A stretch of 64,000 nt of DNA from positions 62,001 to 126,000 of the forward strand of contig JAWQEG010000130.1 in the NCBI GenBank assembly GCA_033782935.1, given 5' to 3'. Shown piece by piece: positions 43,621 to 54,150 of this stretch; the first letter of the stretch is position 1, and every line of letters starts with the position of its first letter. A model generated the notes under the pieces. The model saw only the letters and a program-made list of their open reading frames with translations, did no database searches and had not been told where the DNA came from. The position numbers were made by a program, and so were the translations under genes. The DNA is from Petrolisthes cinctipes (taxonomy: Eukaryota > Arthropoda > Malacostraca > Decapoda > Porcellanidae).

Positions 43621-44944
43621 TGAGTGAGTGAGTGAGTGTGATGCACCTTGGTAACTGAGGATGAATTGTCTAAGTGACACATTAAAGGAAAATCAAAGAA
43701 CAAATAATGGCAATGACTAATATACTCTATGGAGCCATTGTATTAATCATCAACATTACTCAGCCTATGAATTTCCTTACATGTGTCCCAACCTTGTACA
43801 GATTACAGTCATCTATGGGGCCATATGGAAGAATAGTCATTGAATAGATAATGACAATGACTAGTGTAATGGCTCCATTAAAATTTATAAAGCTATTATA
43901 CTGTAATTGCCATTGCCTAACCGATGAGTTTTCTTGCTGGGTTTGCAAATCAACACTGTTGAAATTATGGAGGTAGGGAGGTTTGTAGTATACAGTCTAC
44001 TGACCTTACAAAGTGGTGGGCAAAGCTACAATTGAGTAAGGAGGGGAAGGTTTTCTAAGTTGGGTTGGGCACGCTCCATGATAATGAGAACTAACAGGCT
44101 TTATAAAGGAATGGGGCAGACTCTCTAGAGATGAGGGAACACGCTTTCTAAAGAGGGAGGGATGCACTCATTAGGGTTGAAAAGTACAAGCTTTTGCAAG
44201 GGATGGGAAGGCTCACTGAGAATGTGGGAGAACAGGGCAATTTTAGAGGGGTGGGAGAAGAATTTCTAATGGGGATGGAGCAGGTTTACAATGGAAAGAA
44301 ACAGGGGAGGGAGGGGTCATGCTGTCTAGAATGGGGACATGCTCACTAGAAACTCTGGATGGGTGGGAGATCAAAGGAGGGCATGACGAAAATCAAACAA
44401 AGTGTCAGCAATTCACAAATTGAGAGACACCTCAAACTACAGTGGATGAAGGAAGTAATCAAGATGCTTTTTACTTATTATAAGTTTGGATGGTAATTGG
44501 GGGAGTCATTCTATGAACCAACTTGTATAATATACTTGATAATTTCACCAGTTGTTTGCTGTATACTGGTATTATTTATTTGGTGCTTTTGACAATTCAA
44601 ACAGATTAAGGAAAAACCCTAGCAAGGGGGAACAACTAACCACAACCAGGTTCTAAAACATAACAAAACGGTCCCAACATCTGGCACTCTCAACAAGTAC
44701 AATCAGCCCAAAGGAGTGATGGCAAAGTATCCTTAAGTTTTTAGTCTGTAAGAAACCAAAGACAACAAACTATGTGTCAGACAGGAAGGAGAGGCAAAAC
44801 ACTTCAAGACCTTGTCATCACTTCTTCTTGGTGTGACTGTACACAGTATAAGAAATGAGGACCAGTGCCAGTCAAACCTCCCACCTATGATGATTAAGTA
44901 TATGTGTGCGAGCGAGTGGGAGGAGGAGGAGACTTGTGCATATC
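42117..44944 (-). other. Spacer between terminal exons A and B
   Basis: Holds the 3' flank of exon A, with AATAAA on the minus strand at 44,575-44,580 (about 365 bases after its stop), and a (GT)n tract at 43,588-43,630. 43,190-43,290 resembles a MITE-like fragment. No other exon seen. Confidence 0.45.
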
Positions 44945-45043
44945 TTAGAAAATGGGGACGAGGAAGGGAGAGTCAGGGATGTGCTGTTCTCCCCACATCA
45001 CCAGAAGCACGTGGTTTCCACGCTCCTTGATCTTGTAGCTGAT
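44945..45043 (-). CDS. FLN: Filamin alternative terminal exon A (proximal)
   Basis: Acceptor ACCAAACTCCAG ends at 45,044. The exon reads ISYKIKERGNHVLLVMWGEQ, HIPDSPFLVPIF, stop (32 residues, phase 0). It is the nearest of the three ends to the shared donor and the most divergent: Asn-His for Asp-Tyr, Met for Lys before WG, Asp for Gly in the HIPxSPF turn, and one residue longer. Its pyrimidine tract is weak, which fits regulated use. A 39-bp minisatellite lies in the intron just upstream. AATAAA on the minus strand at 44,575-44,580 could end its transcript. Confidence 0.85.
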   Translation of the reverse strand: MSYKIKERGNHVLLVMWGEQHIPDSPFLVPIF

Positions 45044-45081
45044 CTGGAGTTTGGTAAATAAAAGTAGTTGGTGAACAGGGT

Positions 45082-45185
45082 GTGGTGTTGGTTGGTTTGC
45101 TTGCTTTGTTTACATATAAATCAGTGTTGGTTGGTTTACTTGCTTGGTTTACAGATAAATCAGTGTTGGTTGGTTTGCTTGGACT
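45082..45185 (-). repeat. 39-bp minisatellite in the intron before exon A
   Basis: GTGTTGGTTGGTTTGCTTGC followed by TTTGTTTACATATAAATCA repeats about 2.6 times. Read on the minus strand it keeps a 13-residue repeat open (SKPTNTDLYVNKA), because 39 is a multiple of three, but it lies within the intron. Confidence 0.8.
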
Positions 45186-46751
45186 AAAATTTATTTTAAA
45201 CATAAAGATTTATTCTAAGTAAAACCATTCCACAGTGGTTTACGAAATGATGAGGAAAAAATTTTGCATCAAGCTTTTGCTTGCATTTCCTTCTCTCCAT
45301 ATCTTTAACATGAAATAAAAAGCTTGTTTCTTTGTTTCGTCTGTGGCTAAGTTAAATCAAAAGATCTATAAGACGTTTTTCTCAAGTATCACAAACTATA
45401 AACTCTACTCTGCTTGGTAAAAACAAACAAACATCAACTTAAATCCTATAAGCAGAGAAAGTGTTCACTTACTGAAGTCTTTTTTTCAAGCAAACTCAGA
45501 AAGCTTACAGCTTCTCTCCCAACACATTGGCTATTATCATTCTGAATATAACATAAAAATTTGAGCTCTTGTAAGACTAGCAAAAGGAAGCAAGCAATAC
45601 AGTATTTCCAAAATAATGTAATGCACTATACTGTATATACTGTACAGTACATATCTCACTGAAAATAGAGGGGAAGAGTTGCAGAATATGATTATACACT
45701 CCCTTGAAAAACCAACACCCTTCAATAGGAAATATTCAGATGAATTACACCTTGAATTACAATAGGCTACATGAATTGGAAACAGATTCTGAAAAGCAAA
45801 TCCTGCAGAGTAAAGAGTACAATATAATCATTGACAAAACTTCAGTCTGTACAGCCAGAACATCCATAACTCTGAAAGTGAATAGGTCATAAATCTGTCA
45901 GGATCAAAGTACACAACAACACCAAGATATTCATGAACATAAATGTAAGAATACCAGTGAATGTTTTCCCTTTAGTTTTACACAATCCATAATACTGAAA
46001 GTTAATTAATAGCAGCAGGGATAGAACTCTTGTCTGAGACAGTTATAGCCAACAATACTGCATATTGGCAGTACTACTCATATTGTACATTTTCTCTTGA
46101 AAAAAAAAAAAAAACATTTTAATATTAGTTTGCTTCAAAGTGTTAGCACAGTAAATCCTCATTATACACACACAGTGAAAAAATGAGAGAACATCCAACT
46201 AGTCACAAATTAGTTTAATCCAATCTTATGCATCCCTAAATGCTTAATAAAAAGGAGTAAGATGTTGGCAATTTAGAAGCTATTTATTCTTCTTCACTAA
46301 CCTAAGAAACATCCTGGTTTACCTCGGTACAAATGATAATTTTTGTAACAGGGTTTGAAAGAATCAATAGCCTGTAAATTGCCAATGACATCTTGCCTTG
46401 TAAAGCTCTTGGCAACATCTGACCATTTTCTGTAAAAAGGAATCTCCCCTTATGTATAAAGGCTAATAGCTACTGTATTTCAATTAACCCATTAAACATT
46501 GTTACAAGTTCAGTGATAATGCCTTCTGACTTAGTCACTGGAAAACCACCTATTGATTCAAGAGTTATGAAGCCTATGATTGAGTTAGCAAAATGGAGGC
46601 TAAAGATTTCTCCAAAGTGTACCAGAAAACAGCACCTCCACCAAAGGAGTCTATATTTTGGCAGAGATTAGAGGAACCAGTAACCTTACACTTGCTAACA
46701 TCACAGATCCCTTGAAGGCTATGAAGAGTGGAGGTGTGAGTTATTCCTTAC
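45186..46751 (-). other. Filamin intron before the alternative terminal exons
   Basis: AT-rich. A hairpin-ended MITE-like element lies at about 46,250-46,405 (AGTAAGATGTTGGCAATTTA with mirror TAAATTGCCAATGACATCTT), and a related fragment at about 46,585-46,720. Confidence 0.5.
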
Positions 46752-46840
46752 CTGGTAGTTGTGGTGACCAATGTGCTTAATGTACACCTCTTCACATGGA
46801 GCCTTGGGGCCGTACACTCCCACATACAGAATGTTGTTGC
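46752..46840 (-). CDS. FLN: Filamin exon: first half of Ig repeat 24, last shared exon
   Basis: Acceptor CCCATCCCCTGCCAG; donor CAG/GTAAGG. Reads (G)[29 protein letters not shown] and ends in phase 0. GPKAPCEE matches the conserved GP.TPCEE segment of filamin repeat 24, around the strand that makes the dimer contact. Since this exon is shared and the next is chosen from three, dimerisation should be kept while the rest of the domain changes (inference from known filamin structure). Confidence 0.93.
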
Positions 46841-47214
46841 CTGGCAGGGGATGGGAGGAGCATTTATTTCACAACATTTAAAAAACTTCCTGCACTTTCT
46901 AATTCAAGCTTTTATTCCATTACTGTACTGTATTGGTGAAGCTAGCAAACCCATTTGTCCCATTACTTAAAAAACTCTAACAACCTAATTATTTCTTTAC
47001 TTATTAATGGTGTTTCAGTTTCTTTATGTTACCTTACAAGTTACAAATTATGTGAGATGCAAGATATATGCAGTATTCGATGAAGTTTGTGTGTGAGAGT
47101 TTGTATGTTTTCTCCTTCCAAATAGTTTCATTTGTCCATATACAGTATGCAGCTTTTCAAGAGGAATCTGGTGGTTTGCATTAGAGATTGCATTTGTAAA
47201 AGGGTGTGTCTTAC
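46841..47214 (-). other. Filamin intron
   Basis: About 370 bases, AT-rich. Nothing else recognised. Confidence 0.7.
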
Positions 47215-47315
47215 CAGCAGCAGAAGCGTTGACAGTGAAGTTGTTCTGGCGGTTGATATGTGCCTTCTTGAGTCCCAAACCCTTGCTGGTCACTTTGGTT
47301 GCATCAGACGTGAAC
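47215..47315 (-). CDS. FLN: Filamin exon: hinge end and start of Ig repeat 24
   Basis: Acceptor GTGACCCCCTCCAG; donor GCTGCTG/GTAAGA. Reads (R)FTSDATKVTSKGLGLKKAH, INRQNNFTVNASAAG. SKGLGL.KA is the signature at the start of filamin repeat 24, and FTV..S.AG is its B-strand motif. Phase 2 in, phase 1 out, matching both neighbours. Confidence 0.93.
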
Positions 47316-47731
47316 CTGGAGGGGGTCACGGGTCAGGGCTTTGTTTACTCTTACACATTAGGTCATGAAACAGACAAGCCTATCTCAGTACAGAATTACA
47401 TTCTTTTGACCTGTCACAAAGATCAAATATGGCACTGAGGTTACAGGGAAGTGTTCAATCTCTCCACAAGGTTCATATGCAGTAACAAATACAGAACCTG
47501 AATCAGTTGGATGGGCAGTGATAACACTACCACTTGAATAAAATGGTGTCCTTAACTCAGTACTGTACATGCAATTTGTTTTGTGGCAAGGTATGTAGGA
47601 ATCAATAGCTTCCAAATCACTAACATCTTATGTAATATTCCTATAAAATATTGTCTGATCTCTCTATTTTAGATATTTAGTTTGTTTATAATGTATCAGA
47701 TTTTCTGAGTCTATTCAACCAGTCAACTTAC
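47316..47731 (-). other. Filamin intron
   Basis: About 415 bases. An open frame across it shows no domain. Confidence 0.7.
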
Positions 47732-47856
47732 CTAGGGATGATGGTGGCATGGTGTCCTTTCTCACCAGTCTTGCTCTTCTCTACCGTCTCCACCACCACT
47801 GATGAGGACTCCTGCACTGTGCCCTTATCAGCGTGAGACTCGCCCGTACACTTCAC
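47732..47856 (-). CDS. FLN: Filamin exon: C-terminal hinge
   Basis: Acceptor TTTGTTTGCCATCACAG; donor CCTAG/GTAAGT. Reads VKCTGESHADKGTVQESSSV, VVETVEKSKTGEKGHHATII, PR. Follows GSPWK of repeat 23 and precedes the SKGLGL start of repeat 24, so it corresponds to hinge 2 of vertebrate filamins, the flexible link that lets dimers spread and that calpain cuts in mammals. Serine-, glutamate- and lysine-rich with no Ig motifs, as expected. Confidence 0.9.
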
Positions 47857-48150
47857 CTGTGATGGCAAACAAACTCGTTTTTACTTCTAGCTAAACCAGT
47901 ACACTACAGTATAAGCCTTGAGGTGACTGATGAGCGCTTCAGTCTGTATTACATTTTTATATTATGTAGACAAAAGACTATGAAGGCTTATGTCAAGTGT
48001 AAAGGTTGTCCAATATTTTAAACCTAAATTAAATTACAGTACATTGTAAAGGGTATAACAGACAAGGAGACAGTACAACATGAGCAAAGTACAATCCCTG
48101 TACACTACAACAAGGTAAATATGTATACATATATATACACACACACACAC
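47857..48150 (-). other. Filamin intron
   Basis: About 290 bases. The donor side is a (GT)n tract (48,138-48,150), so the donor GTGTGTGTGT is less standard than its neighbours. Confidence 0.7.
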
Positions 48151-48353
48151 CTTCCATGGAGAGCCGACAACATGGTAGCTGTTGTACTTGACAGCAATGT
48201 AGTAGTCACCGGCAACTAGTGGAGTGTAGCGGACCTTGTATCCTTCCTCCACCTCAGTACAGTCCATAGACACTTTGGAGGGTCCATCAACAGTCACCGC
48301 TAGAGTCCCTGCGCCCGCATTACACGTGTCCACGATGAAGTCTGTTTTCTGGC
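48151..48353 (-). CDS. FLN: Filamin exon: most of Ig repeat 23
   Basis: Acceptor TTTTCCACAG; donor GGAAG/GTGTGT. Reads (G)QKTDFIVDTCNAGAGTLAV, TVDGPSKVSMDCTEVEEGYK, VRYTPLVAGDYYIAVKYNSY, HVVGSPWK. NAGAG.L.V..DGPSKV.MDC, GY.V.YTP and GSP are the conserved features of this repeat. In mammals repeats 21 and 23 bind integrin tails and partner proteins. Phase 1 in and phase 0 out agree with both neighbours. Confidence 0.95.
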
Positions 48354-48858
48354 CTGTGGAAAAGGGGGAACAAGTCAGTCAGTTATTATCTTTATGCCCT
48401 AAGTAATATTTATAATTGTGTAGGGGTACATGAGTTATAAGGTCTATGGGATTCCACAGGTTGGAATAAATATCCAGCCACTGAAAGAGGAGTGAAAGTC
48501 TTAGGTCAGGACTTCCCATATTTCAGCATTACCTGCATAAACTGAAAGTCACTAGTGACTAGAGGATTGAGCAGAGGCCACTGAAAGTGTTACTTTTGCA
48601 AATTTAATTGAAGACAATCTTAGATGGATGGGAATAAGTGTATTCTTGCCAGGTAATATATTAACATATTTATTATAATACTGGTAAAATAAATTCCAAT
48701 GATACAACAATAATTTATGTACATTAAACCGCATCCTATTCATCAAAGATGTGATAGAACAGTCCCATTAAAAAAAAAGAAAAAAAAAAGAAAAAAAAAA
48801 AAGAAAAAGTTCTCATCAAATAAGAAATTACATAACAAGACAGCCCTGCCTCACTCAC
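48354..48858 (-). other. Filamin intron with A-rich tract
   Basis: About 505 bases. Contains an interrupted A/AAG tract (48,770-48,806). Confidence 0.7.
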
Positions 48859-49084
48859 CAGACACACAGGACTCAATGCCCTTCCCAGCCACAGATACAG
48901 CAGCAGGGTCGGCCTCGTCCTTGCCGATGCGAAGACGGAATGGTGAGCCTGGGATGTGGATGCCGTTGAACTTGATGTGGATGTAGTGGATGCCAATTTC
49001 CTTGGGTACAAACCTCACACTGTACAAGTCACCGTCCAGCAGGTCGGTGAAGCAATCCTCCTCTTGTCCTGATGGTGCTGTGAA
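48859..49084 (-). CDS. FLN: Filamin exon: end of Ig repeat 22, start of repeat 23
   Basis: Acceptor ATGTTTGTGGTTGTACAG; donor GTCTG/GTGAGT. Reads FTAPSGQEEDCFTDLLDGDL, YSVRFVPKEIGIHYIHIKFN, GIHIPGSPFRLRIGKDEADP and AAVSVAGKGIESCVSG. YSVRF.P.E.G.H.I.IKFNG.HIPGSPF is the canonical filamin C-D-E-F-G strand pattern; DPA.VS..G.G.E...SG opens repeat 23. Phase 0 in, phase 1 out. Confidence 0.95.
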
Positions 49085-49487
49085 CTGTACAACCACAAAC
49101 ATTGTTGAATTAGGTATTCTTTACATCCAATTACCAATCTATAAAAGAATTTGCAGCTACAGTTACATCAATAAAACTGAGAAAATACAAACATGAGTGA
49201 TCTCAGACAGAAATCCTCTTCTAAGGCTAAGCAATGGATCAGCAAAGCGAAACTGTTGTGAAAGTCTAAGGGAAAACCAACCAATATTTCACTCATTCTT
49301 AACACAGTGCAGTAAGCCTATTACAGTATAGGTAAAGTGAAAAACAAATCCTGGATCTCTCTCAAAATCTAATCCCATGTTAGGAAAAAATTCGCACATC
49401 CACTTTCAAATAGCCTACAGTAATGCTCCTCATAATGGTTAAGTATTACATAATCATATTCAGCCTTCCAAACCACCACCCACCCAC
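49085..49487 (-). other. Filamin intron
   Basis: About 400 bases, AT-rich. Nothing else seen. Confidence 0.7.
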
Positions 49488-49681
49488 CTTGCAGTCAAGA
49501 TGGCCCTTAGCACCGTTCTTACAAACGAGGAGGGACTGTGGCTTGTTGGGCATGGCACCCTGGTCAGGGAACTGTGCCAGCTCCACCTTGCGTGCTTCAC
49601 CCATGGACGGAGTGATGTACACCTTGTAGGGTGAGTCAGGGATGTGTTTGTCATTGAACTTGATACCCACACGGTACTCGC
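49488..49681 (-). CDS. FLN: Filamin exon: end of Ig repeat 21 and first half of repeat 22
   Basis: Acceptor TTCTCCCTCAACAG; donor TGCAAG/GTGGGT. Reads (G)EYRVGIKFNDKHIPDSPYK, VYITPSMGEARKVELAQFPD, QGAMPNKPQSLLVCKNGAKG, HLDCK. GEY.V.IKFN..HIPDSP is the end of one repeat, and GEARK..., ...NGAKG.LD.K the beginning of the next. Phase 1 in: this joins either a full-length filamin exon outside the window or the local start exon at 50,874-51,357. Confidence 0.93.
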
Positions 49682-50873
49682 CTGTTGAGGGAGAAATGTA
49701 CTTAATAATTACATTGTCTGATGTGTAAGCAAAGAAAACATAAAGTTTACTTCCAGTTTTATCTTTGTGATTTGTGGTTCAGGAATGTTCAAACATACGA
49801 TTCCTGAAGACTAAGCAGTTGACAACAGTCATATTTGTGATCTCATTCATAAGAAAAGAACAGTAACGTATTGTATTACATCAACAGACAAAAATATTTC
49901 AAAAGAGAGTTAAATCTGCTTTCCTCCCCAGGCATTATAACTGCTGAGAATTATACTCTTAAGTGTAAAAAGTGGTCAATATTAAAATTCGTGTACTATT
50001 GCTCACAGGTGGCACACCACAATGATAAATGATCTCTGTGTGGTTTACATCAGAAGAGAAGAAATGGATACATATGTGATAAATGTTGTGAAGAAAACAG
50101 TCCAGGAAGTCCTTAGGATGTCCGAGTCTTCCAGTCTGTAAAAATATAATAAATTTTTTTCTTGCAAGCCATGGGCGAGTCCAGAGACATTTTCTATTTC
50201 TGTAATGAACTATATTTCCCATTAACTGAGGCCAGTAGCAGGAAAATATGTATTGTTGGCACCATGAATTTTGTCTGTTTTGAAAGCAGGGTGATACCAA
50301 ATTTGCCAGTACCGATAGCATGTAGTTAGGCTCGCCCATGACCAGGCCTTACGGTAGAGGATAACAGTCTGTATATAATGTAAATTACAATGAGAAGATG
50401 ATATAACATTCGTGCATACTTTACAATTCCTACTTTCCGTCATCTACACTATCCTCGATCCATTCCATCTCTGACTGTCCACTCCTCTCCAACCTCTCGG
50501 TGACACAGGGAAAAAAAAAAAAAAAAAATACACACGCACATCCATTACTCCTCTTCTTACACAATCCATATCTGCCCAAGCCACTCATCCCTCTGTTTTC
50601 TCCCACACTCTTATTTCTGCTGCCACACCTTGATTACATGTACTGCGTGTCTGTGGCCCTCAACACATCCAATCTATCTCTCTTAAAGCATTTTATGATA
50701 TCTCTATCCTTATCGTATTTCATATTTATACGGTACTTGCATTTATACATTAATACATGCCAGCCTGGGATCGACTGGTTTGGCATTCACTACAACATTT
50801 CCACCATTAAGTTTATTTTACTCGACATTTGTCTTTTTTTTTCGTTCGTTGGTTCGTGGTACTCACGCCCCAC
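49682..50873 (-). other. First local filamin intron
   Basis: About 1.2 kb with no other Ig-repeat exon, so the rest of repeat 21 must be encoded upstream, beyond the start exon or outside the window. Contains an A-run at 50,510-50,527. Confidence 0.6.
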
Positions 50874-51357
50874 CTTGGTCTTCAACATTAGCCGAGTGTT
50901 GAGGTGGTCGCTGATAGTTGTGTGATTGCTGTAGTTGTTGTTGTTGTTGATGGTGGTGGTTGTGGCTGTGGTGGGGAGAGGGTGGGGGCTGTGCAGGGAA
51001 GGTGTTGGGGTGGTGTGGTGCTGTGGAAGGAGGGTACTGGGTGTATGGATGTGGGTTGGAGCCTGGTTGGACAGCCATTTGGGGGTGGAGGGGTGAGGGA
51101 TGCTGATTGTTGTGTGGGTGTGGCGGTCGTGGGTGTTGGAAGGCATTGTTTTGGTTTTGATGTGAGTGACGAGAAGAAGGAGAAGGAGGAGGAGGAGGGT
51201 GATAATGTGATTGTGGGGTCTGGTATGGTGGGTGAGATGGTGTGGGCTGAGGGTGAGGAGTGGGAGTGGGAGTGGGACAAGGTGGATGGGAGGACACAGA
51301 CCCACCTCCCACAGTGTATGAACAAAACGTCCTGTATCGTGGCTGAGTGTCTCCCAT
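50874..51357 (-). CDS. FLN: Alternative start exon of a short filamin: Pro/His/Gln-rich N-terminus
   Basis: ATG at 51,357-51,355 in the context GCCATGG (G at -3, G at +4), with an in-frame TGA about 60 bases upstream, opens 161 codons ending at AAG/GTGGGG in phase 1, which fits the next exon exactly. The peptide begins MGDTQPRYRTFCSYTVGGG and is then low complexity: PTPTPTPHPQPTP, HPPPPPSPSSRHSHQNQNN, HNNQHPSPLHPQ, HHHQQQQQLQQSHNYQRPPQ. No actin-binding CH domains. The joined protein would be 505-506 residues: this tail, a sliver of repeat 21, repeats 22-23, hinge and repeat 24. Drosophila filamin (cheerio) also has a short C-terminal isoform from an internal promoter, so this is plausible. 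The exon could instead be an internal hinge exon, but the upstream stop argues against that. Confidence 0.7.
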
Positions 51358-51432
51358 GGCTGGTTGGTTGGTTGGCTGACTGACTGACTGGGTACCTCTG
51401 TTCTGTCACTCTGTCCATACACTGCCACGCTA

Positions 51433-51645
51433 AACAGTCACACCACAACCACCAGCTCAACTTTCTCTAACAAGTATTTATTTTTTTCTTTCACAATTTC
51501 CTTCCTTTGGTTTATCACTATCAGGTTCGTTTTAATAGTCACACCACAACCACCAGCTCAAATTCCTCTGACAATTTTTTTGTTTTTTTTTTGTTTTTAC
51601 TATTTCCTTCCTTTGGTTTATCAGGCTCTGTTCGTTTTCCAGCTT
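51433..51645 (-). promoter_or_regulatory. Tandem duplication just upstream of the short-filamin start exon
   Basis: TAGTCACACCACAACCACCAG with TTTCCTTCCTTTGGTTTATCA (plus-strand text) occurs twice at a 103-bp offset (51,433-51,527 and 51,537-51,630), separated by T-rich sequence. It lies where the promoter or 5' UTR of the short isoform would be. A CRE-like GTGACGTCAC lies further up at 51,794. Regulatory role is inference. Confidence 0.4.
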
Positions 51646-52773
51646 ATTGTTATTATTTCAGGAAACACACGTCCGGTCCAGCAAAGGCTTTACATTGCTG
51701 GCGATAACCTACAGACCAAATAAAAACAATAACAACTTTTCTATTCACTTATAATTAAACTTAATAACTTTGGTATCATTTTCAAGGTCGGCGTGACGTC
51801 ACAGTACCTACAGCAAAAATCCGTCATCTTGCCAAGGGTAAAAACAAGCAAAGGAAAGACGCATACAAACCGTAAATGAACTCTGTCCATATACCCGGTA
51901 CTAACCAACACTGTTTTTATAATATATCGTAAGTCCGTGTAATAATATGAAGGACTACTTATTGTAAACTCCGAGAGAGACTGCTGCAACTCTTTCGTAA
52001 CGCCTTGAAACAGATGAGATATAAAACTTTGCTACATTCCCCTAAGTACTGTACTTCCATTCATTGTCTGTCTAGCTAGGGGTGTTGAAAATTCTGTGTC
52101 ACAGTTCTGTCACACATTCCACTGCACTTCACAAACACTTTAAGTACAATCACAGAGAAAAATCTTAATAAGACTCTTCACTTCAATAATATGATTTAAT
52201 TTTATATTTCCCAGTATCGTTTTGCTTATCATCTGCATACACGCTTCGTACCAGTCTTAATATTCTTTATATCATGCCACGATAATCACACCCTGTCATC
52301 AAAACGAGTAATACACACATTTCAACATTATTTTCTACAATAGACCATCAGTTATTTACATATACCACTATTATACTCAAAGTCTTACGGTATAAAAATA
52401 ACCAGTTCATTATTTCCCATATGTGGTATCGGTACGTAAGATAGTAGGCTACACCACTGTTCGCAAAGCTTTGTATTAATATTTTGTGAGTATTTTAATA
52501 AGTGGTAGTTATTAATGTCCATGGTTATCACACTGACACATTCACCTCCATCCTCTGGCCAGTCATCCTAGGTTTCCACCAATCTCCAGCATGGTTTCAG
52601 AGATTTTGAAAACACCCGTGGAGAAAAAAAAAAATAAATAAATAAATAAATAAAAATAATACAATAAAATAAATAAAAAATAAATAAAAATATATAAATA
52701 TATCTGATCACAGAGCGGATAAGCAAACAAGAATAAAGGAATAATGTGATGGTGTGACAGACTACATAATCGT

Positions 52774-52808
<35 letters not shown>

Positions 52809-53076
52809 GGAAAAAATTGCCTAACACAAAAACACAACGAAAAATAAACAGAACTCCAGCAGTAGTGTTCGTTGGTTGGTTGGTTGGTTGGTTTAGCCCG
52901 CGTGTCTCCTCCACCAAGAAGCGACCCAGACCCAAATTAATTCAACGAACTGATCGAGGCGCAACAAGTTATCGTAGCTGCATAAATAACTTTTGAGCTG
53001 CACTCCTTGAGAGAAATGAGGGTGTTGGTATATTGAAGTAAGTATGCAGCCCCCACCGCTATACCATATGTCTGTG
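51646..53076. other. No gene; AT-rich with A-runs
   Basis: Contains (ATAA)n at 52,630-52,700, a 27-base A-run near 52,780 and (GTTG)n at 52,868-52,892. No filamin-like exon on the minus strand. Confidence 0.45.
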
Positions 53077-53225
53077 TAGGTAGGTAGGTGAGTAGGTAGG
53101 TAGGTAGGTGAGTAGGTGGGTGGGTAGGTGGGTAGGTAGGTGAGTAGGTAGGTAGGTAGGTGGGTAGGTAGGTAGGTGAGTAGGTGGGTAGGTAGGTAGG
53201 TGAGTAGGTGGGTAGGTAGGTTAGG
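53077..53225. repeat. TAGG/TGGG tetranucleotide microsatellite
   Basis: About 145 bp of GTAGGTAGGTGAGTAGGTGG-type units. The long open frame across it (PTYLPTYSPTYLP) is a by-product. Confidence 0.9.
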
Positions 53226-53745
53226 CTATAGGTCTTGGCGCCAACCATCTCCCTCTTTCCTTCCTTCATTCCCTCCCTCCCTCCCTCATTCTCCCCTCTT
53301 CCATCTAGCCATCCCCCATACTGCTTCCTCCATCCACCCATTCTCCTCTCTTCCATCCCCCATTCCCCACCACCATTACACCCTCCCTCCACCCATTCTC
53401 CCCCCTTTCCATACCCCATTCCCCACCACCACTACTTCCTCCCTCCACCCATTCTACCCCCTTCCACCTCCACCACTACTTCCTCCCTCTCTCCATTCTC
53501 CTCCCTTCCATCTAACCATCCCCCACTACTACCTCCATCCACCCACCCTCCCCTTTTCCGTCCACCCAGTCTCCCTCCACCAATAACTCTTCCTCCCCTC
53601 TTTCCCTTCATCCACCAACACCATTTCCTACCATCACCATTATTAACACCTCTCCCTAGCTCCCTCCCTCCCTCCCTCCCTCATTTACTTCTTCAACACA
53701 CCCACACACCCTTTCTCCCTTTATCCTCACCACTCACTGATAAGC
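53226..53745. repeat. CCT/CCA-rich pyrimidine tract
   Basis: Degenerate CTCCCTCC, CCATTCTCC and CCACCACC motifs with a rough 60-bp period (CCCCATTCCCCACCACCA twice). Open frames are proline/serine repeats without gene structure. Confidence 0.75.
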
Positions 53746-53837
53746 TCCTCAAAATAGATGTTCTTTTATACCTGTTTAACCGTAAATCATCATTTTAGTC
53801 CACACTGGAGAAATAAGCAAATACCGGAGTTCGATCA

Positions 53838-54150
53838 CCTTAGGGAACCCTGTGATCGTGTATGAGACCTGGTGGTGGCTTCTGATTCCTCCTGACTATA
53901 CCACAAAAGAAGCTCCTTTAAGGACCCTGTGAACGTGTACAAGAATTGGGGACTTTTGATTCCTCCTGACTATGCCATGAAACAAGCTTCTTCCATATAG
54001 GTGGAGTTTCGTGGCAATATTTGAAGAACTCGTTTATCTCCAATTTTCTGACTACATCACATGGTTCCTTAATGTAGGTGGTGTTTCGTGGCAATGTTTA
54101 AAGGACTCGCTAACCTCCAATTTTCTTACTACATCACGGGGGCCCTTCAC
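53838..54150 (+). mobile_element. MITE-B-like elements, nested copies
   Basis: CCCTGTGATCGTGTATGAGA and GATTCCTCCTGACTATACCA, each repeated once, then two copies of GGTGTTTCGTGGCAATGTTT with CTCCAATTTTCTTACTACAT. Same family as 56,449-56,603 and 57,575-57,726, partly duplicated in place. Confidence 0.7.

Noticed and set aside
50867..50873. Donor GC/GTGAGT at 50,866 for the start exon
   Set aside because: It looks stronger than AAG/GTGGGG, but would leave two bases over and put the repeat 21/22 exon out of frame.
50790..51460. Alternative frames across the short-filamin start exon, including a Gly/Val-rich plus-strand frame
   Set aside because: Only the frame starting at 51,357 joins in phase to a filamin exon; the others follow from CCA/CAC base bias.
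53200..53798. Pro/Ser-rich frames of 130-190 codons
   Set aside because: Low-complexity CCT/CCA tract open in several frames at once, with no gene structure.
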